A stretch of DNA of 64,000 nucleotides from Incurvaria masculella (GCA_946894095.1 OX335665.1:4784001-4848000), one strand, 5' to 3'; positions 10,122 to 22,969 are shown, counted from the first letter of the stretch. Program-made: numbers and translations. The notes: a model not told the origin generated them from the sequence alone.

Positions 10122-10787
10122 AAGTAGATTTGTATCTTCGAATCGCCCTAACTGAGGATAGTCATTGTAAAAGTAGTTTACATTAGGGCAATCTTGTATT
10201 AAAACATTTTTTTTAACATTATCGCAATACCATTGACTTGTCGTTCAGAGTAATGTAAAGTAGATTTGTATCTTCGAATCGCTCAAACTGAGGACCGTCG
10301 TTATAAAAGTAGTTTACATTAGGACGATCTTGAATAAAAACAATAATATCTATCGTCCATTTTTTAGCGTTCTCGCAAAACCATTGGCTTGTCATTCAGA
10401 GTAATGTAAAGCAGATTTGTATCTTCGCATCACTCAAACTGAGGACCGTCGTTATAAAAGTAGTTTACATAATGTGGATCTTGAATTAAAATTTGAATAT
10501 TTATCGTTCGTAATTTTTTGACGTTCTTGCCAAACCATTGGCCTGTCATTCAGACTAAAGTAAAGTAGTTTTGTACCTTCCAATCGCTCCGACTGAGGAC
10601 CGTCGTTATAAAAGTAGTATACCATTAGGTAAATCTTGAATTAAAATATATATATCTTTCGTCCATTAATGTTATAACGTTTGTTCTAATATTCAGAGTA
10701 ATGTAAAGTAGATGTGTACCTTCCAATCGCCCAAACGGTCCTCACGTCGTTATAAAAGTAGTATAACATTAGGTAGATCTTGAATAA
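10122..10787. repeat. Tandem array, about 145-bp unit, 5 copies
   Basis: Units begin at about 10122, 10258, 10408, 10562 and 10705. Each carries AAGTAGATTTGTATCTTCG, AATCGCTCAAACTGAGGACC, GTCGTTATAAAAGTAGTTTA, ATCTTGAATTAAAA and a tail CCATTGGCTTGTCATTCAGA. Unit length varies from about 136 to 154 bp through indels in the AT-rich spacer, and the last unit is truncated. Non-coding. Confidence 0.85.
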
Positions 10788-11127
10788 AAAAAGGCGTAAT
10801 GCATACCGATATACAATAATTGAGTCGATCAATCAGGCAGAACCGGACATGCTCTTACTTTCATCTCGCCAGTTTTGGCCACTTTCTCTCTTCCGGCCTT
10901 CGCCTCCGCCTACATAGTGGCCCAAGTTCCGAATACCTTCACATCCAACTGATAATCGGAAAGTTTAATGATTGTTTTAAGCTGAGCTTTTCTCGTTCGC
11001 TCGGCCGCCGTACGCCGGGGAAAAACGTCACCGTTAACTTGCAAACAGCTATTCGAACGAACGTTCTATCCGCGCTTACATAGTTTAATACGGCGTTATT
11101 TACTCTCACTCTATCCCTCTTAGGTTC
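10788..11127. other. No gene seen
   Basis: 10880-11060 is somewhat GC-rich (CTTCGCCTCCGCC, TCGGCCGCCGTACGCCGGGG). A forward frame 10820-11083 crosses it, but no domain is visible. Confidence 0.35.
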
Positions 11128-11274
11128 TCTTTCACCAAGTAATGATTAGCCTAAACCGTACATTAAAGGGCATTTCTTACTATCGTTCAATCGATACCAG
11201 TATAAGATAATCAGCACTTTAGTAATAAAGGCTCTTTAAGCGTCAATTAAAATAAATGAGCACTTGATGAAAAC
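11128..11274. mobile_element. MITE-C copy 1
   Basis: Ends TTTCACCAAGTAATGATTAG and inverse GAGCACTTGATGAAAAC. The interior has AAAGGGCATTTCTTA and AATAAAGGCTCTTTAAGCG. About 147 bp. Same family as 24879, 25031, 34086, 42336 and 48749. Confidence 0.75.
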
Positions 11275-11471
11275 AAAGCTTACTCTATTATCATATGGAT
11301 CACAATAACAAATCTAAGGTTACTCTTCTTTTGTTCCTACCTGTATTTAATTATCCTATAATCGGGTTGATTGTACATATAATAAAATAAGGTCTATAAA
11401 TACAACGATTGAATTCGACCCACTTCGATGGATTGGCAGCTAATACACTTACCCGTAGTTCATACACTCAA

Positions 11472-11570
11472 GACATACATACATACACCCACATTACACA
11501 TAAGTTAACACATTACACACACACCTTCACCACATACATACCGCACACACACCCTACCATACACACGGTT
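11472..11570. repeat. CA-rich low-complexity tract
   Basis: Irregular ACATAC / ACACAC / CACCC simple sequence. No function inferred. Confidence 0.7.
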
Positions 11571-13499
11571 GTGGAATGTTGCAAGTTACAAATCGTTTGG
11601 TTGTAAGACATTTCAGTTTTTAAACAATGAAACTTTTTCATTGGGTTAAAAATATTAAAATAATTATCATGTAATAATATAACATTAACTGTAAGGCTTC
11701 TAATAAAATAAAAAAATATTTCATATAATATTTCACTCTGCACCCGTTTTTTTATACAAAGCATGGTAGATCATGTTAGTATATCGCTTAACTCCTAAAA
11801 AACTGCTTCTCAGTGATTCAATGTTGTAACCGCAGAGATATTTCGTATGTTTGCATGTTTGTAATTGAAACACGACATAAAGGCTTCACCGAATTATAAG
11901 AGACTTTATAGATGAATGCGATGTGTCGTCGATTACCTGAAATTCGTAATAGGCGACCGCATTGATATTATGTAATCTATTCGTTTTGAATATAAATTAT
12001 ATTTTAAGTAAAAGTTTAACCTAAATCTAGGTTTTACGTTGCTCTACATACTAATGTTTACCGTAGTTTGATTAGTTATTATTACAAAATTTAAAGAAAA
12101 AAAGGATTTTTTCAACATTATATTAGTTCATATGAAATCCGAAATTACATGCTACAACATTAAATACAACATTAAAAAACATTAAATGCCAAGAGAACAG
12201 TTGACAGATAGCGATAGCACGAGATACATTCGCGTAAAATTCGTTTTAACTTTATACCGTATAGGCATTATTGGTGATACTGGTCTTTTATTATTAGCGA
12301 AAGAAAATAAATGTGTTGTGTGTAGTTTTGAGTATAAAACAACTGCATATACAGACTTCTAGAACGAAATTAATTCTGTTTCTAGAAAAGAAGATTAGGT
12401 ATGTATCGAAAAATTAGAAATAATAATGAATATATTTAGACAAGGCTTAGGTTTTGATAAAAATAAGTGTGGGTAAGATAAAAGGGATTTTATGGAAAAC
12501 TTCCAGCATCCTAACATGTAAGATTATAACAGCTTAATTGTAACCACTTAAAAACAGCAATCGAGACGCAACATTTTGGCCCACCCTGTATTATGAATAT
12601 GCGAGTTAATACGCGCTTATATGACAACAAAGTTGCGTAACCTGACGTGGCTAAAAAATGAAAGGAATGGCTGAGCATTTAAATATTACTGAATAATTTA
12701 TATGGAATGTATAAATAAACAGACTTTTACGGAAAACAGAAATACAATGGGATTATTAATAGGTCTCACACATTTTGGGATTCCGAACGATTCATAAAAA
12801 AACGTTTGAGCGGGCATTGGATCACGGGGTTCCGTAGTCGAAAGAAAATATTCCATATCTAAAAAACTACAAGATATATTAATTATTATTGTCATTGAAA
12901 GTATTTTTAAATTATACCCAGCATTTTTTTACAGCAATTTTGAAAATGTAAGGGGGTTGGGGCCATTTTGGGACTTCAGAAGTGTATATCTCATCAAACA
13001 ATATCTTTAACACAAAAATATCTATGAAACAACCCAACTTGTTGCGTATCATTAGATATGCAGGTCGAATACCTATTTAATTATACCCCACACCCTTTTT
13101 ATACCGGGTTGTTTTTATCCCTCAATGATATGTATGGTATGCTACCCTTAATTATTATATATTCCACAATTTTACTAAAACCATTATATAGAGTTTCGTA
13201 GAAATCAATTTTCGTCTAAATTACATCTATGTATGGTATAGTGCCAATAGTTTCCTTGTAAATTGGCTGTAATACACGGACAGACAGACAATACATAATT
13301 ACAGAGATTTTTGGTTTTTTTGGCTACGGAGCCCTAGAATGATTAAATGTGTTGAATAAATTGTCTCCGTACATTACAATAAAATGATTCGTTTTGAGCT
13401 ACCAAATCTATGTAAGTATTTGTTTTTACCTGCATCCAATTTTATAATTTTTTTACTACAGTAATATACGTTTTATGAAGAAAAAATATCTATAGTATA
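11571..13499. other. AT-rich non-coding stretch, no gene seen
   Basis: About 1.9 kb without a supported gene, tandem repeat or clear inverted repeat. Open frames here are short and low-complexity. A donor-like word TAT/GTAAGTATTT is present near 13410, without a recognisable exon. Confidence 0.45.
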
Positions 13500-14060
13500 T
13501 TCGATCCACCACCAATGAAAGTACCTCGCGAGCCGTCCGCAAACGCTTAGTGCACGTCTATATATCTCCCAGTCACGCTACGCCTGAACTGTACCCATTT
13601 CAGTCAAACATAAAAACATCCAACACAAGAACACAGTGGGTATATAGAGCTTCAGCACCGCTCTCTTGCGCGACCAAGATCGATTGCGCGCGTGCGCCCT
13701 GCTGCCCTACCCACCTCCTCTGCTCCCCGCGTCCCCCGCCGCACCCGCACACCCTCCCGACTGAAGCTGAAACCCCACCCCCGGTGCAATGTCGAATGCA
13801 CTTCAGTGCATGAAAGAAAGCCGCAAACCGAAGCGCTTTTCGAATGGACGGAACGCAGCCCAACCGCATCGGCTAAGCGTTCGATATAAGTGAAGTGCGT
13901 TAGTCTTTTGTTTTCGGACAGTGCGTTCGAAATTCAAAAGCTATGGTGCGATCGCGCCGCTCGTCTGCGCGAGCGTGCGGGCCGGTTCGATATTTCCGAC
14001 GTTTTGAAATTCGAAAGAACTAGAAGGACGTTCCAATTTTGAATTCGTCGACGAGTGGCC
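13500..14060 (+). promoter_or_regulatory. GC-rich candidate promoter / 5' leader of HR3
   Basis: Sharp rise in GC and CpG compared with both flanks (for example GATTGCGCGCGTGCGCCC, CCCCGCGTCCCCCGCCGC, GCGATCGCGCCGCTCG). Two TATA-like words are seen: CTATATATC at 13558-13566 and GATATAAG at 13883-13890. The latter is followed about 30-35 bp downstream by ACAGTGCG, a loose initiator match. It lies 600-1100 bp upstream of the HR3 first coding exon and in the right orientation. Short frames across it on both strands are by-products of the base composition. Assignment as promoter is inference. Confidence 0.5.
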
Positions 14061-14678
14061 GTTGTGTATTATGAAGAAGAAAAAACGTCAAATCGGAATG
14101 CACGTAAAACAAATGCGGAATATCGACTCTATAGACTTATTCATAAACTGAGTTATTAACTGTTGATAAACGAACGTGGCTTAAGTCGAAAATATCCGAA
14201 CACCTTAAGTTAATTCAATAGTAGGCATAATAATAAATATTTAATACGTAATAATAGCACGTTTGCCCCCCTCAAACCACAGTAGACGACCCTACGAACG
14301 AGCCTAGACTGATATAAATAATATAGCCGTTAGAGTTGAGTTATATTTACATTAGTTGAGGATTTCACAAAGTTTATATATCACACTCCAAAAATATAGA
14401 GCGTTAACATTTAGACACAAATATATATTACGAATAATACTACAAATTTTTAATAATCTAATAAATCGTGCGGGATCATTGAGCTGTTATAATATATAAA
14501 TAGATTATAAAAGTTTAAACAACCAACAATTTTTCGATCGAATATATAGCTGACAAATGGTTTTGACACATTCTTTTTTCAAAGTGAGATCGACATGCAT
14601 CAGTGGACTGTCGAACTGAAAGGAAAGCGATTTTCGCTATGGCCCAAGCCTGAGTGACGGCCCTGGCCCAGGGTGGAC
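14061..14678 (+). other. Putative 5' untranslated region upstream of HR3 start
   Basis: AT-rich; a possible splice acceptor CATTCTTTTTTCAAAG ends at about 14584. Two upstream ATGs precede the HR3 start: 14595-14657 (20 codons plus stop) and 14639-14653 (4 codons plus stop). The frame of the HR3 start is closed by TGA at 14655-14657. Confidence 0.45.
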
Positions 14679-14784
14679 ATGTATAACATGTTCGAGATGT
14701 GGAATAGTGTGACCAGTAAATTGGAACATGTTCAGAGCAGTGCGCAGCCGCAACAGCCCCACACTTCGGGTGGGAGCATTAAAG
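14679..14784 (+). CDS. HR3: Nuclear receptor HR3, first coding exon
   Basis: 35 codons plus one base, ending in a phase-1 donor AAAG/GTAATA at 14784/14785. The peptide starts MYNMFEMW, contains MWNSVTSKLE, continues with a Gln/Pro/Ser-rich linker and ends GGSIK. In insect HR3 (Hr46; ROR-like orphan receptor) the N-terminus reads M..MFDMW(N/S)SVTSKLE and ends GSIK, immediately before the AQIEIIPCKVCGDKSSG zinc-finger region; a split Ala codon G/CN fits the phase seen here. HR3 is an ecdysone-induced transcription factor that binds RORE half-sites and drives the switch to beta-FTZ-F1 at moults and metamorphosis. The start was chosen because upstream in-frame TGA lies at 14655 and the family begins MY... 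The zinc-finger and ligand-binding exons were looked for downstream and not seen in this window. Recognition is from memory of the family. Confidence 0.85.
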
Positions 14785-17700
14785 GTAATACCACACTTTG
14801 TATATGCACTCTAGTATAAACCTTGCCATAATACCATTTATATATTTTTGTTTTGCACAGTAGGACATTGAAATGGTACTTATAATGCTCCGCACTTGAA
14901 GTAAATATTTATATACATATGTAGTTTTTATGAATGTGTTTAATTTATGGTTCTAATATTATATAACTGTATAATTCATTAAATACTCACATGCAGTTAC
15001 GTGTGTCTAAATAAAATTGTCTAGATAACAATCAAATTAATTAAAATACTTTTCTGAGAAAATGTAACAACAAAAAACATTTTTTGATCGTTTATAAAAT
15101 TGCTTTCTCTTATGACTGGTAACATTTTGCGTAGTAGAGAAAAAAACACCTTTTCAAACTCGTCAATTAAAAGTTAACACAACTCCACATTTAACCGGCG
15201 TTTAAACTGCTTTGCATATACCTATGAATCCAAATTACATCTGACAGCCAAAAAACATGGCGGAAATGTAAAAGGGATTGCACCAAGGGCTGCATGCGGC
15301 AATACAACTAACGTTTTTTTAACTGCACCACGGTGAGATGTTTTCCGTGAAGAGTGAATAGAGACCTAATTTTTTTTTCTTTTGATTTGATTGGGGCTTT
15401 AGCCATGTTTGACTATGCCAGCCCCATAGTAACTTTTTTGTGTGTTTATCGATTGCTGAGCAGCGCAAGAGACTTGTTAAAGAAGTTGGTCACAATTTTA
15501 AATTCTTTACTCTATGGTTGGCATAGGGATTCATGGATTTTAAAAAATAGATTAGTGTATCCACATCTTTTTATTGTGACATCCGCGTCGAGTCTATGGT
15601 TTATTCTAGAGTGTGTGTTATAATATTGTGGTCGATATTAACGATTAATTTACAGACGAGGCTGTACGGTCAAACGACCTTTGCCTTTCCATTCATGGAT
15701 GAAACACAATAATGTGGTCGATCTAAAGGCTTTTGTATTAATTGATACAGCGACTTCAGAGTAAAATTTGTTACTCTGAGTTTTCGACACGTACATTAAG
15801 ATGAAACTAAATATGATAATAAATATGTAGTTATACTCATCCTGCCTTGCTTATCAAGATTTATATGATCGCTATTACTCCGGTATTTCTTAGTGTCCCA
15901 TACTTCTAGCTATAAATATCGTTTCGTCATTTTTATATTGGAAAATTACTTGATAAAAGCTAATTCTAGAAAAGTCTAAGTGAATCTTTCAATACTATCT
16001 TTCAGTCGGGCTAGTAAAAAGAACGAGTAGGATAGTATAAGTTATGTATGAATTTATAAAAAGTGTATTTTTATCTTTATTATGTTATTGTAGTCTTGGT
16101 TCCGACTCCTAACATTTCAGAGACATCGTCCCAACAACAGCCTGTGTGACTATCTGTATATTTAAATAAAATCCAGTGTCAAAAACAGTTCATTGTTCCG
16201 ATTTCTGCTCACCTTTTCGGGAGCTTGAATTCACGTAAAAAAAAACTTATCTATGGTATTGTCTCTAGTTTAACAATTGTTAATAAAGCGAGCTCTCTTC
16301 GCTCGATAGACTCGAGTGCCAGCAGGTAGACAGTTAACGGGACAACGGTAGCAAAAAGGAAGGGGTTAAGGCTTTGAGCAATTTCTTTGCTGCTATTGAT
16401 TTTTTACACAACTTTTTGAGCGTATTTATTGAAAACGGACCCTTTTTAAAATGTTGCGCATCAAGAAACCTTGGCTTTGGGTTGTAATTAAATTTAAATA
16501 TAGAATATTGCTATTATGTTCGTTTTTTAATGGTTTCGCCGTTACCGTTTGTTTCCGTTAATTAACCGCTATTTTAGATATAACAAAATTATCAAATGAA
16601 AAACTGGTGTTAGCTTAACATGAAATATATTCACTGTGTTGTATTTTAGTTCTCTACGGAAATCAGTATTGTATAAGTTTGTATCAATAGGACCTAATTC
16701 CTAAATGCGGTGTGTTGGGATCATATCATGACAGTAGGTGTGTAGTCATGTAGTCCAGTTCCATAAAAAATCCATCCAAATTATTACGATTAAAAGTGTA
16801 TTTTAAAAAAATAGGTTAGAAGTGTAACACATAACCTCTGATTTTGTGAAAATATGCATTGCATTGTATTGTTTATTCATCACCAATCCACTGAACTCGG
16901 ATTTGTCATATTTTAACATTAGACAGTACAACAAATAAAAACACAGCGAAGAATAAATGTCAAGAAAGTAAGCTGTTTTCTTTTTCAACGTCCACTTAGT
17001 CTAAATTTGTACAGAAAATTAAGATTATAATGGTTAAGGAGCAGGCTTATCAATAAAGTAAAAATAAGATTCCTGTGTGAGATTTTTACCAATACCGAGA
17101 AACTACTCTGCACTTTCGTAATTACCGAGAAAAATATATCTTTTGCCGTATTTAAAAGCGAAACGTAAAGCACTTTCAAAGCTTACATTGCGCCCAATTA
17201 TAATATTATTAATTAACGTGAGCAATAAAATGTCGTAACTTTGCGTAACTGAGAGCATAATACCAAACAGATACTCGAAAAAAAGAAAGTTCGGCGCTCG
17301 CATCCAATTCGATTCGTCACTAGACGCCTCTCGCTCATTTCCGCGTCGCCGGCCCGCTCACACCCGAATTCTGCGATGCGAAACCACGAGTGAAAGATAC
17401 TCGCCGCACTCTTCTCGCTCGCAGGGATAGAGCGGCGCAGCGATACAGCGTTAATTTTGAGAGAGTATCTCGGGACGAAACTCAACCTTACGTCGAAGGC
17501 GCACGATTGCGTTTTGACCTAAGTATGGTTCGCTTTTGATTGCACTTCGTGTGCAAACGAGAAGGTCGGAAGTGTTACTTTTATTCGTCTATAAAATGCA
17601 CTCTGCCGAACGTGGGTAAGGTTTGAGTTTGCTGGCCAGTGTGGCGACGCTGCGTCGTTTTCTCTTATTAACATTGCATTTAGTCGGAGGTTGTCAATTT

Positions 17701-18185
17701 GGAAAGTACTGTTAGATTCTGGTTTTGTCGGTAGGTATGCTTTTTCGCCGCGGCTAGTTGCGTCACGTGTATGAGAACCGGTGTTGCTATTACGTTCGTG
17801 TTTTTTCGTTGCGCCTTTTATCGGTGAATGTATGGACCGGTTGCATTGCTCGCTTGTGCATTATATTTAGAAATATACTTGAAATGAATGATACTAAGGA
17901 AGTGACACATAAAAAAGCACTGATTATTATTTGATGGGTTCCTCAAGATGATGGAGGCGCAGAGCTGTAGACAGCTGTAGAGTCCAAATAAAAGTTAAAC
18001 AGTGCTCGAAATTTATTAATATCAAAATTCAAAATTGTTTATTCTGTGATTTCAAGAACACTACAGTTTAATATAGGTACCCACTTGGTTTACCACAGTT
18101 AGGTTTCGCGACCAACAACGGCCAACATGCCCACGAAACATGTATGTGGTAAGCCTAGTGATATACAATATAACTAGTTTAAGTC
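14785..18185 (+). other. Start of the long HR3 intron; no other gene seen
   Basis: Opens with the donor GTAATA. AT-rich. A GC-richer interval at 17290-17760 holds CTATAAAATGCACTC (TATA box-like, 17590-17596) but no coding exon; it might be an alternative promoter, unsupported. No inverted or tandem repeat of note between 14800 and 17290. Confidence 0.45.
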
Positions 18186-18425
18186 TGTCGTTACGTCACA
18201 GGAAATCTAAGATTTGAAAATTTTAAGAAATGCATTCCTTGTGCATTAGCCAAGGCACAATTTTGCACGGAATCGTCTTCAATGTCCTAACGTTTCCCTA
18301 ACCCTAAACGATAGCAGAGTTTAATCGTTTTTTATCACTTGAGAAAGCTTCATTCCATGTCCGTATGATTCGATTTATTTGCAAATATCTGTATTTCTCA
18401 ATAAAAATGTTATGGAGAATACAAT
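18186..18425. repeat. Dispersed repeat R, copy 1
   Basis: GTCACAGGAAATCTAAGATT, AAATGCATTCCTTGTGC, CCTAACGTTTCCCTAACCC, ATCACTTGAGAAAGCTTCAT and AATATCTGTATTTCTC occur in the same order at 28772-29520 and 39640-40393. No coding capacity. Family unknown; could be a non-autonomous element. Confidence 0.65.
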
Positions 18426-19830
18426 AGAAATATTGACAATGTCTGTTATTTACTGTTTAGAACAAACCGTAGTTAACTATAAAGGGAATTAGTGTACACA
18501 AAAACTTTGTTCGACTGTCATATACCATCATCATATAGTTACATGGAACATATACGAGTATTTTAAGCGATTTTGTGAACTTTAAACCACTTTTGGCTGT
18601 TTTGGTTTAAATGTAAAAATATTTTTAATGGTAGTAACGATAGTGCAGTTTTGTGATTGAAATTGTCTAAATTTGTTTTTTATGAATGTGCCAACCTTTC
18701 AGCTCATTTTAAAAATATAATTATAAAGATTATATTAGATAGACGGTAATGTACTCCAACCTACCATTTATAAGGCCTTACCATCCCGGGTTGACGTAGT
18801 ACTTCGTCAAGGTCAATCACAAACCACCCGTAATCGTAGAGCATGCATGAATATATGTATCAGCAAATAGAATGCGTAGGAAGTATACTGTGGACGTACA
18901 GTGAATGTACTGAATATTTGCATTAATTGATACCAAAAAGCACAGGTTCCGAAACCCAGAACATTCGAAAGTATGTATTATAAAGCACTAAATCTAACCT
19001 AACCTAACCTAAAATAAGCAAATTTAAAATGTCTGTATTAATAGGAATTTTGAATGTTTTGACTCTGTGATGCCTGGACTCTAGAGTAAGCGAATAGGCA
19101 TTTGTTTCTCGATAGCGCTGTGGTAGGTAGCATAACATATTCACTGAGGAGAATGGATATACTTATCATGCAAAAAAAATTGCAAACATTTGCTATACTT
19201 AGTGCAATGCTGACAGATGCATAGGCTTGTTTTTCACTGCCGGAGTTATATTACACTAACGTGCAATTTGACACTCGTCCGGGTGGGCAAATGCGGTTGA
19301 ATGAAAACATCTAAAAGATGCTACGCTTTTTTGGTTCCTCTTGGCTTAATTTTATTTTAAGAAGTCTTTATAGAGTCTTCTTAAAATATTATGGGCATAT
19401 AGAATCAATAAGATATACATCCGTAAAATTAGAAAGTTATTTAGTTCATAAAACAGATATATTACAAAATGTACGATTCAAATCAGCTCATAGACAATCA
19501 AATTATTTGAAATTAGAATAGACTGCTCGAAAACACGCATTCCACTTTTGAATACGTTGCAATCTTTCGAGGTCACTCACTTCTTATCGCCATTTTGTTT
19601 ACACGCCACAAGTTCCGTGGAGTTAATCTAGATATGTTATAATATCACGCGTGTTTTAACTCTTAATGGCAAGTATGTGTGACCCTTTTTTTTATAAAGA
19701 GATTAAAAAAAGGTTTCCTTATTTATAACTACAAATCACAGACTCGGGACGGCAGACCACGATTACAATAACTAGTTTCGAATGGAATTGCATCTAATCG
19801 AGGATTCCAAAAATTAAAAAAATGTAAGCT
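18426..19830. other. No gene seen
   Basis: AT-rich. Includes three CCTAA repeats at about 18997-19013, too few to call telomeric. The frame 19318-19521 (+) shows no domain. Confidence 0.45.
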
Positions 19831-20090
19831 TTGTCCATCTAGCACAATTTTGCACGGCGGCTGCTGTAAACTTGTAACTATCTGTATTTTTCAGTAAAAA
19901 AATCTAAAATGAAGGTTTTTAACCAATGTTTTGTAATCAAAATAAAATATAAAAAAAAACATACAGACGTAGATTTTGACAATATATTTGAAAATCCAAC
20001 ATTTCAAAAACCTTAAAACATTAAAAGCATGTTAACAGTCTGTTATACTACGGGTTATGGTGGGAATTGATAGGGAAACGACTCTCTTAA
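19831..20090. repeat. Dispersed repeat R, fragment
   Basis: TTTGTCCATCTAGCACAATTTTGCACGGCGGCTG, ATCTGTATTTTTCAGTAAAA, then CATTTCAAAAACC and GGTGGGAATTGATAGGGAAACG. The last matches the tail of copy 3 (GGTAATTGATAGGGTAAAG). Diverged. Confidence 0.5.
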
Positions 20091-20141
20091 GATAATATGA
20101 ACATTAAATTGAGCATGTAATTAATAAAATTGCATAATTAA

Positions 20142-20662
20142 GGTGGCCCAACCCGGCGGAACTAACTCATTCGCGGGCACGGTACAAAACCGTGCTGTTG
20201 CGCTCTGGGACCTTCTCTGTTTCAAAGAAAAAGACAGGCTCCGTGATGGGAAGGATGCAACATGTCCACAAAAAAGACAATGTGCATAGTGTATGATTTG
20301 GTAAGATTTACGAAAATTATGATTTCAAAACGACTTATAGCTAAAAGTAAAACACGACCGCTGTAGTCAAAAATCTAACAAAAACCAAATAGATTATATA
20401 TCTTGATTAAATACTAATGATGACTAATATTTTCAAGATTTTCTTACTTTATCGTTGCGTAATAAACCACCAAAGTTATTGTATAAAACGCGCGAAAAAA
20501 CTTATAACTTAGAAACCGAACACATTTTTACAATGCCAATGGTCATCAGACATCTAGTTCGATCAAATAAAGTTTTTTTGAGCAAAATTTGGGATCTCTG
20601 ATAAGAAATATGGTGTGATCTTCTTTCCCCGTTTGTACGGGAGTTGAGCGGGTTGGGCCACC
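20142..20662. mobile_element. TTAA-flanked element T2
   Basis: TTAA at 20138-20141 and 20663-20666 brackets 521 bp with perfect 14-bp inverted ends GGTGGCCCAACCCG / CGGGTTGGGCCACC. The interior is non-coding as far as can be seen. A TTAA target is typical of piggyBac-type elements, but these ends (starting GG) are not the canonical CCC/CCY, so the superfamily is left open. Confidence 0.8.
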
Positions 20663-20666
20663 TTAA

Positions 20667-22969
20667 GGTATGATCTAAGCGCAGCGGGTACCAGGAGTGC
20701 ATAGGCGAGGTGCATGTGACAAAAACAAAGTCTCGAATGCAGCGCCCGCGCCGGTGCACTGAGAAAAAGTTACTTGGCCAAGACCCATTTGTACCTACTT
20801 CAATCATGTGTGTAGAGGGTGATTGGCAGGTTTTGATAGTTTGGGAATTTATTTGGCAGATTTAGTTCCTCAGGTATTCGATGTTTTATAAAATAATCGA
20901 ATGCTTATGACACTTTTGAGGTTACCGCGGTCGTTAGACATGTTTGACAACGGGCCGCGTGAAAAGCCGTAACATTTTTCAAACATGAATAATCGAATGC
21001 CTTCAGATTATTTGATACAATTTTGAAAAAGAAATAAAATTTGATTTCGTTAACTCTCTGACCTTAGGTAAAGTTTTCAAGTGTTACTTTTTGATTGATT
21101 TTATTCTTTCAAGTATTTTATTATTACCTTCATTCGGATTCAAAATATTGAAATCGGCTCAAACATTTTCCTCATCTTTTTATAAGCCACTGTCGCGTGC
21201 CTTTATCGTGTCTACAATGTACATTTAAATTTTAATTGACTGCTCCCTTTTCGAAATTTACAGATATTGGAATCTTTCTAGGTTTAAAATATTATTTTCT
21301 TGACGCTGACTTTGCAATTAGTAAAATTTAATGTGTATCATAATACAGTAGTCGCATATCTGTTGATTGCTTTCATTATATTTCTGGAGTAATTGTTCTT
21401 GTCATATATTTTTCAATTAATAGTGATGAACAAAAACCATTGTTTTTAATAATATAAATCGGGAATGGTAATTATAATATTGATGTTAAATATAATGTAA
21501 GCCACCCAGCAGATAAATTTCAATAAAAAAATCAGTTAAGTCAAGGGTTATGCAAAGAGAAAAAGGTTATATTTGGTAGAAAAATTGCAGCAATTGCAAA
21601 AAACATGAATAAAATAAACTCTATCAAAACATTTGTTCTTAAGAGTGTACATTTTAAAATTAAAAACGCTCAAAGATACAAAGATGTCGCCGCGCAGCTA
21701 CCCTCAGGAGAAACCTGTATTCTACGTCAACATTTGTCAGATCTGAATTTTTTTATTGAATATTTTTTTAAATCCTAGTAGATAGTCTTATAAATTAGTT
21801 TTTCTCTTAAATTACTGAGATAAAACCAGTTAAATTATGCATACTTTTTAATTAAAAATATTTCACATTAAACATTACAATAAATCAATATAATTTTAAA
21901 ACTCAGACGACTAGGTACTGGTTAGATAATGTTGTCCTCATCATTTTAACCAAATATATATAGAAATTGAGTAGGAAATAGCTTTCAATTTTTATATGGT
22001 CCGATACGAAAAGTTCACCTTCATAATGAGTTTTAATGTGGCATTAGAAAAAAACCCAATATTACTTTTGCGTTTTTAAAACCAGGCAAAGTATCAAGAA
22101 CATTCGCTCGAGTTCGCACGTTGCAGTTGCTAGCGGTGCACGCTCGCAGGTACCAGAATTGATAATATTAGCACGCATTCACGCACACACACACACATAC
22201 ACACATACGTCTCATTTATAACATAACATAGTGGTAATTGCATAAAATTAAAACCACCCGTACACAATATATCGCTTTTAAGGCTCCACATGACGCTAAC
22301 CTCCAATCTTTTGGGTTTATTTTTATTTTATCTCAGCGTCGGTGACTAATAAACACCGGCAGAAAAATCGCAATATCAAGGTTTAGACTATTATCTAGTG
22401 TATGATCGTAAAACGGTTTTAATAAGTTGCTCATATTTTTTTTTAAATATGTTTATAAATACCTATTTACTAGTTTTTACGAGGTTTTCAAGCCGGCGCT
22501 TGGAAACCATAAATGATTTAGACAATTATTATTTTTTTGGTACAAGATCACATATTTATCTAGTGAATACCTTTAATTTCAGTTTCTTTTTTGTTTGTTA
22601 AATAGATAGTCATAAATTAAGCATGCAGTGTTCACAACATAGTAGGGTGTACATTGCTGTAATACTATAAGTTTTATTTTTTTATTTCAATGTTTATAAT
22701 GTATAACCCTGTATGTGAACCAATAAATAAATAAAAAAATAAACAAAAATAATAAGCATGAAACATGTATTAATTCTCTTTATAAATTAATCTTTACGGG
22801 TCAAAAACCTAAATTTCGCTTCGTCGCGCTCGATTTTCACGCGCATACAACAATAAACCCTAATGCTTGCTCAATGCTTTCGGAGATCGCCAGTATCGTT
22901 TATTTGTTTGAAGCTGGAGTCAGTTGGAGCCTTAAGCGATAAGCTCGCCTCGCGCATGTGTGTATTCAA
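20667..22969. other. No gene seen
   Basis: About 2.3 kb of AT-rich DNA. 20690-20800 is GC-richer (GTCTCGAATGCAGCGCCCGC), and 22175-22205 is a CA-rich tract. No reading frame or repeat could be supported. Confidence 0.4.

Noticed and set aside
10122..10787. Regularly spaced repeats that could suggest a CRISPR array
   Set aside because: Repeats are about 145 bp with related, not unique, spacers, in an insect genome; a simple tandem array.
13550..13889. Overlapping frames on both strands in the GC-rich island
   Set aside because: Long frames are common in GC-rich DNA; Pro/Arg/Cys-rich composition without any domain.
17560..17630. TATAAAA at 17590 followed by a GG/GTAAGG donor
   Set aside because: The donor lies only 24 bp after the TATA box, upstream of where transcription would start, so it cannot be a first exon from that box.
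18997..19013. (CCTAA)n, the insect telomere motif, also TTAGG-like words at 1722-1736
   Set aside because: Only three repeats or fewer; expected by chance in AT-rich DNA and not evidence of telomeric sequence.
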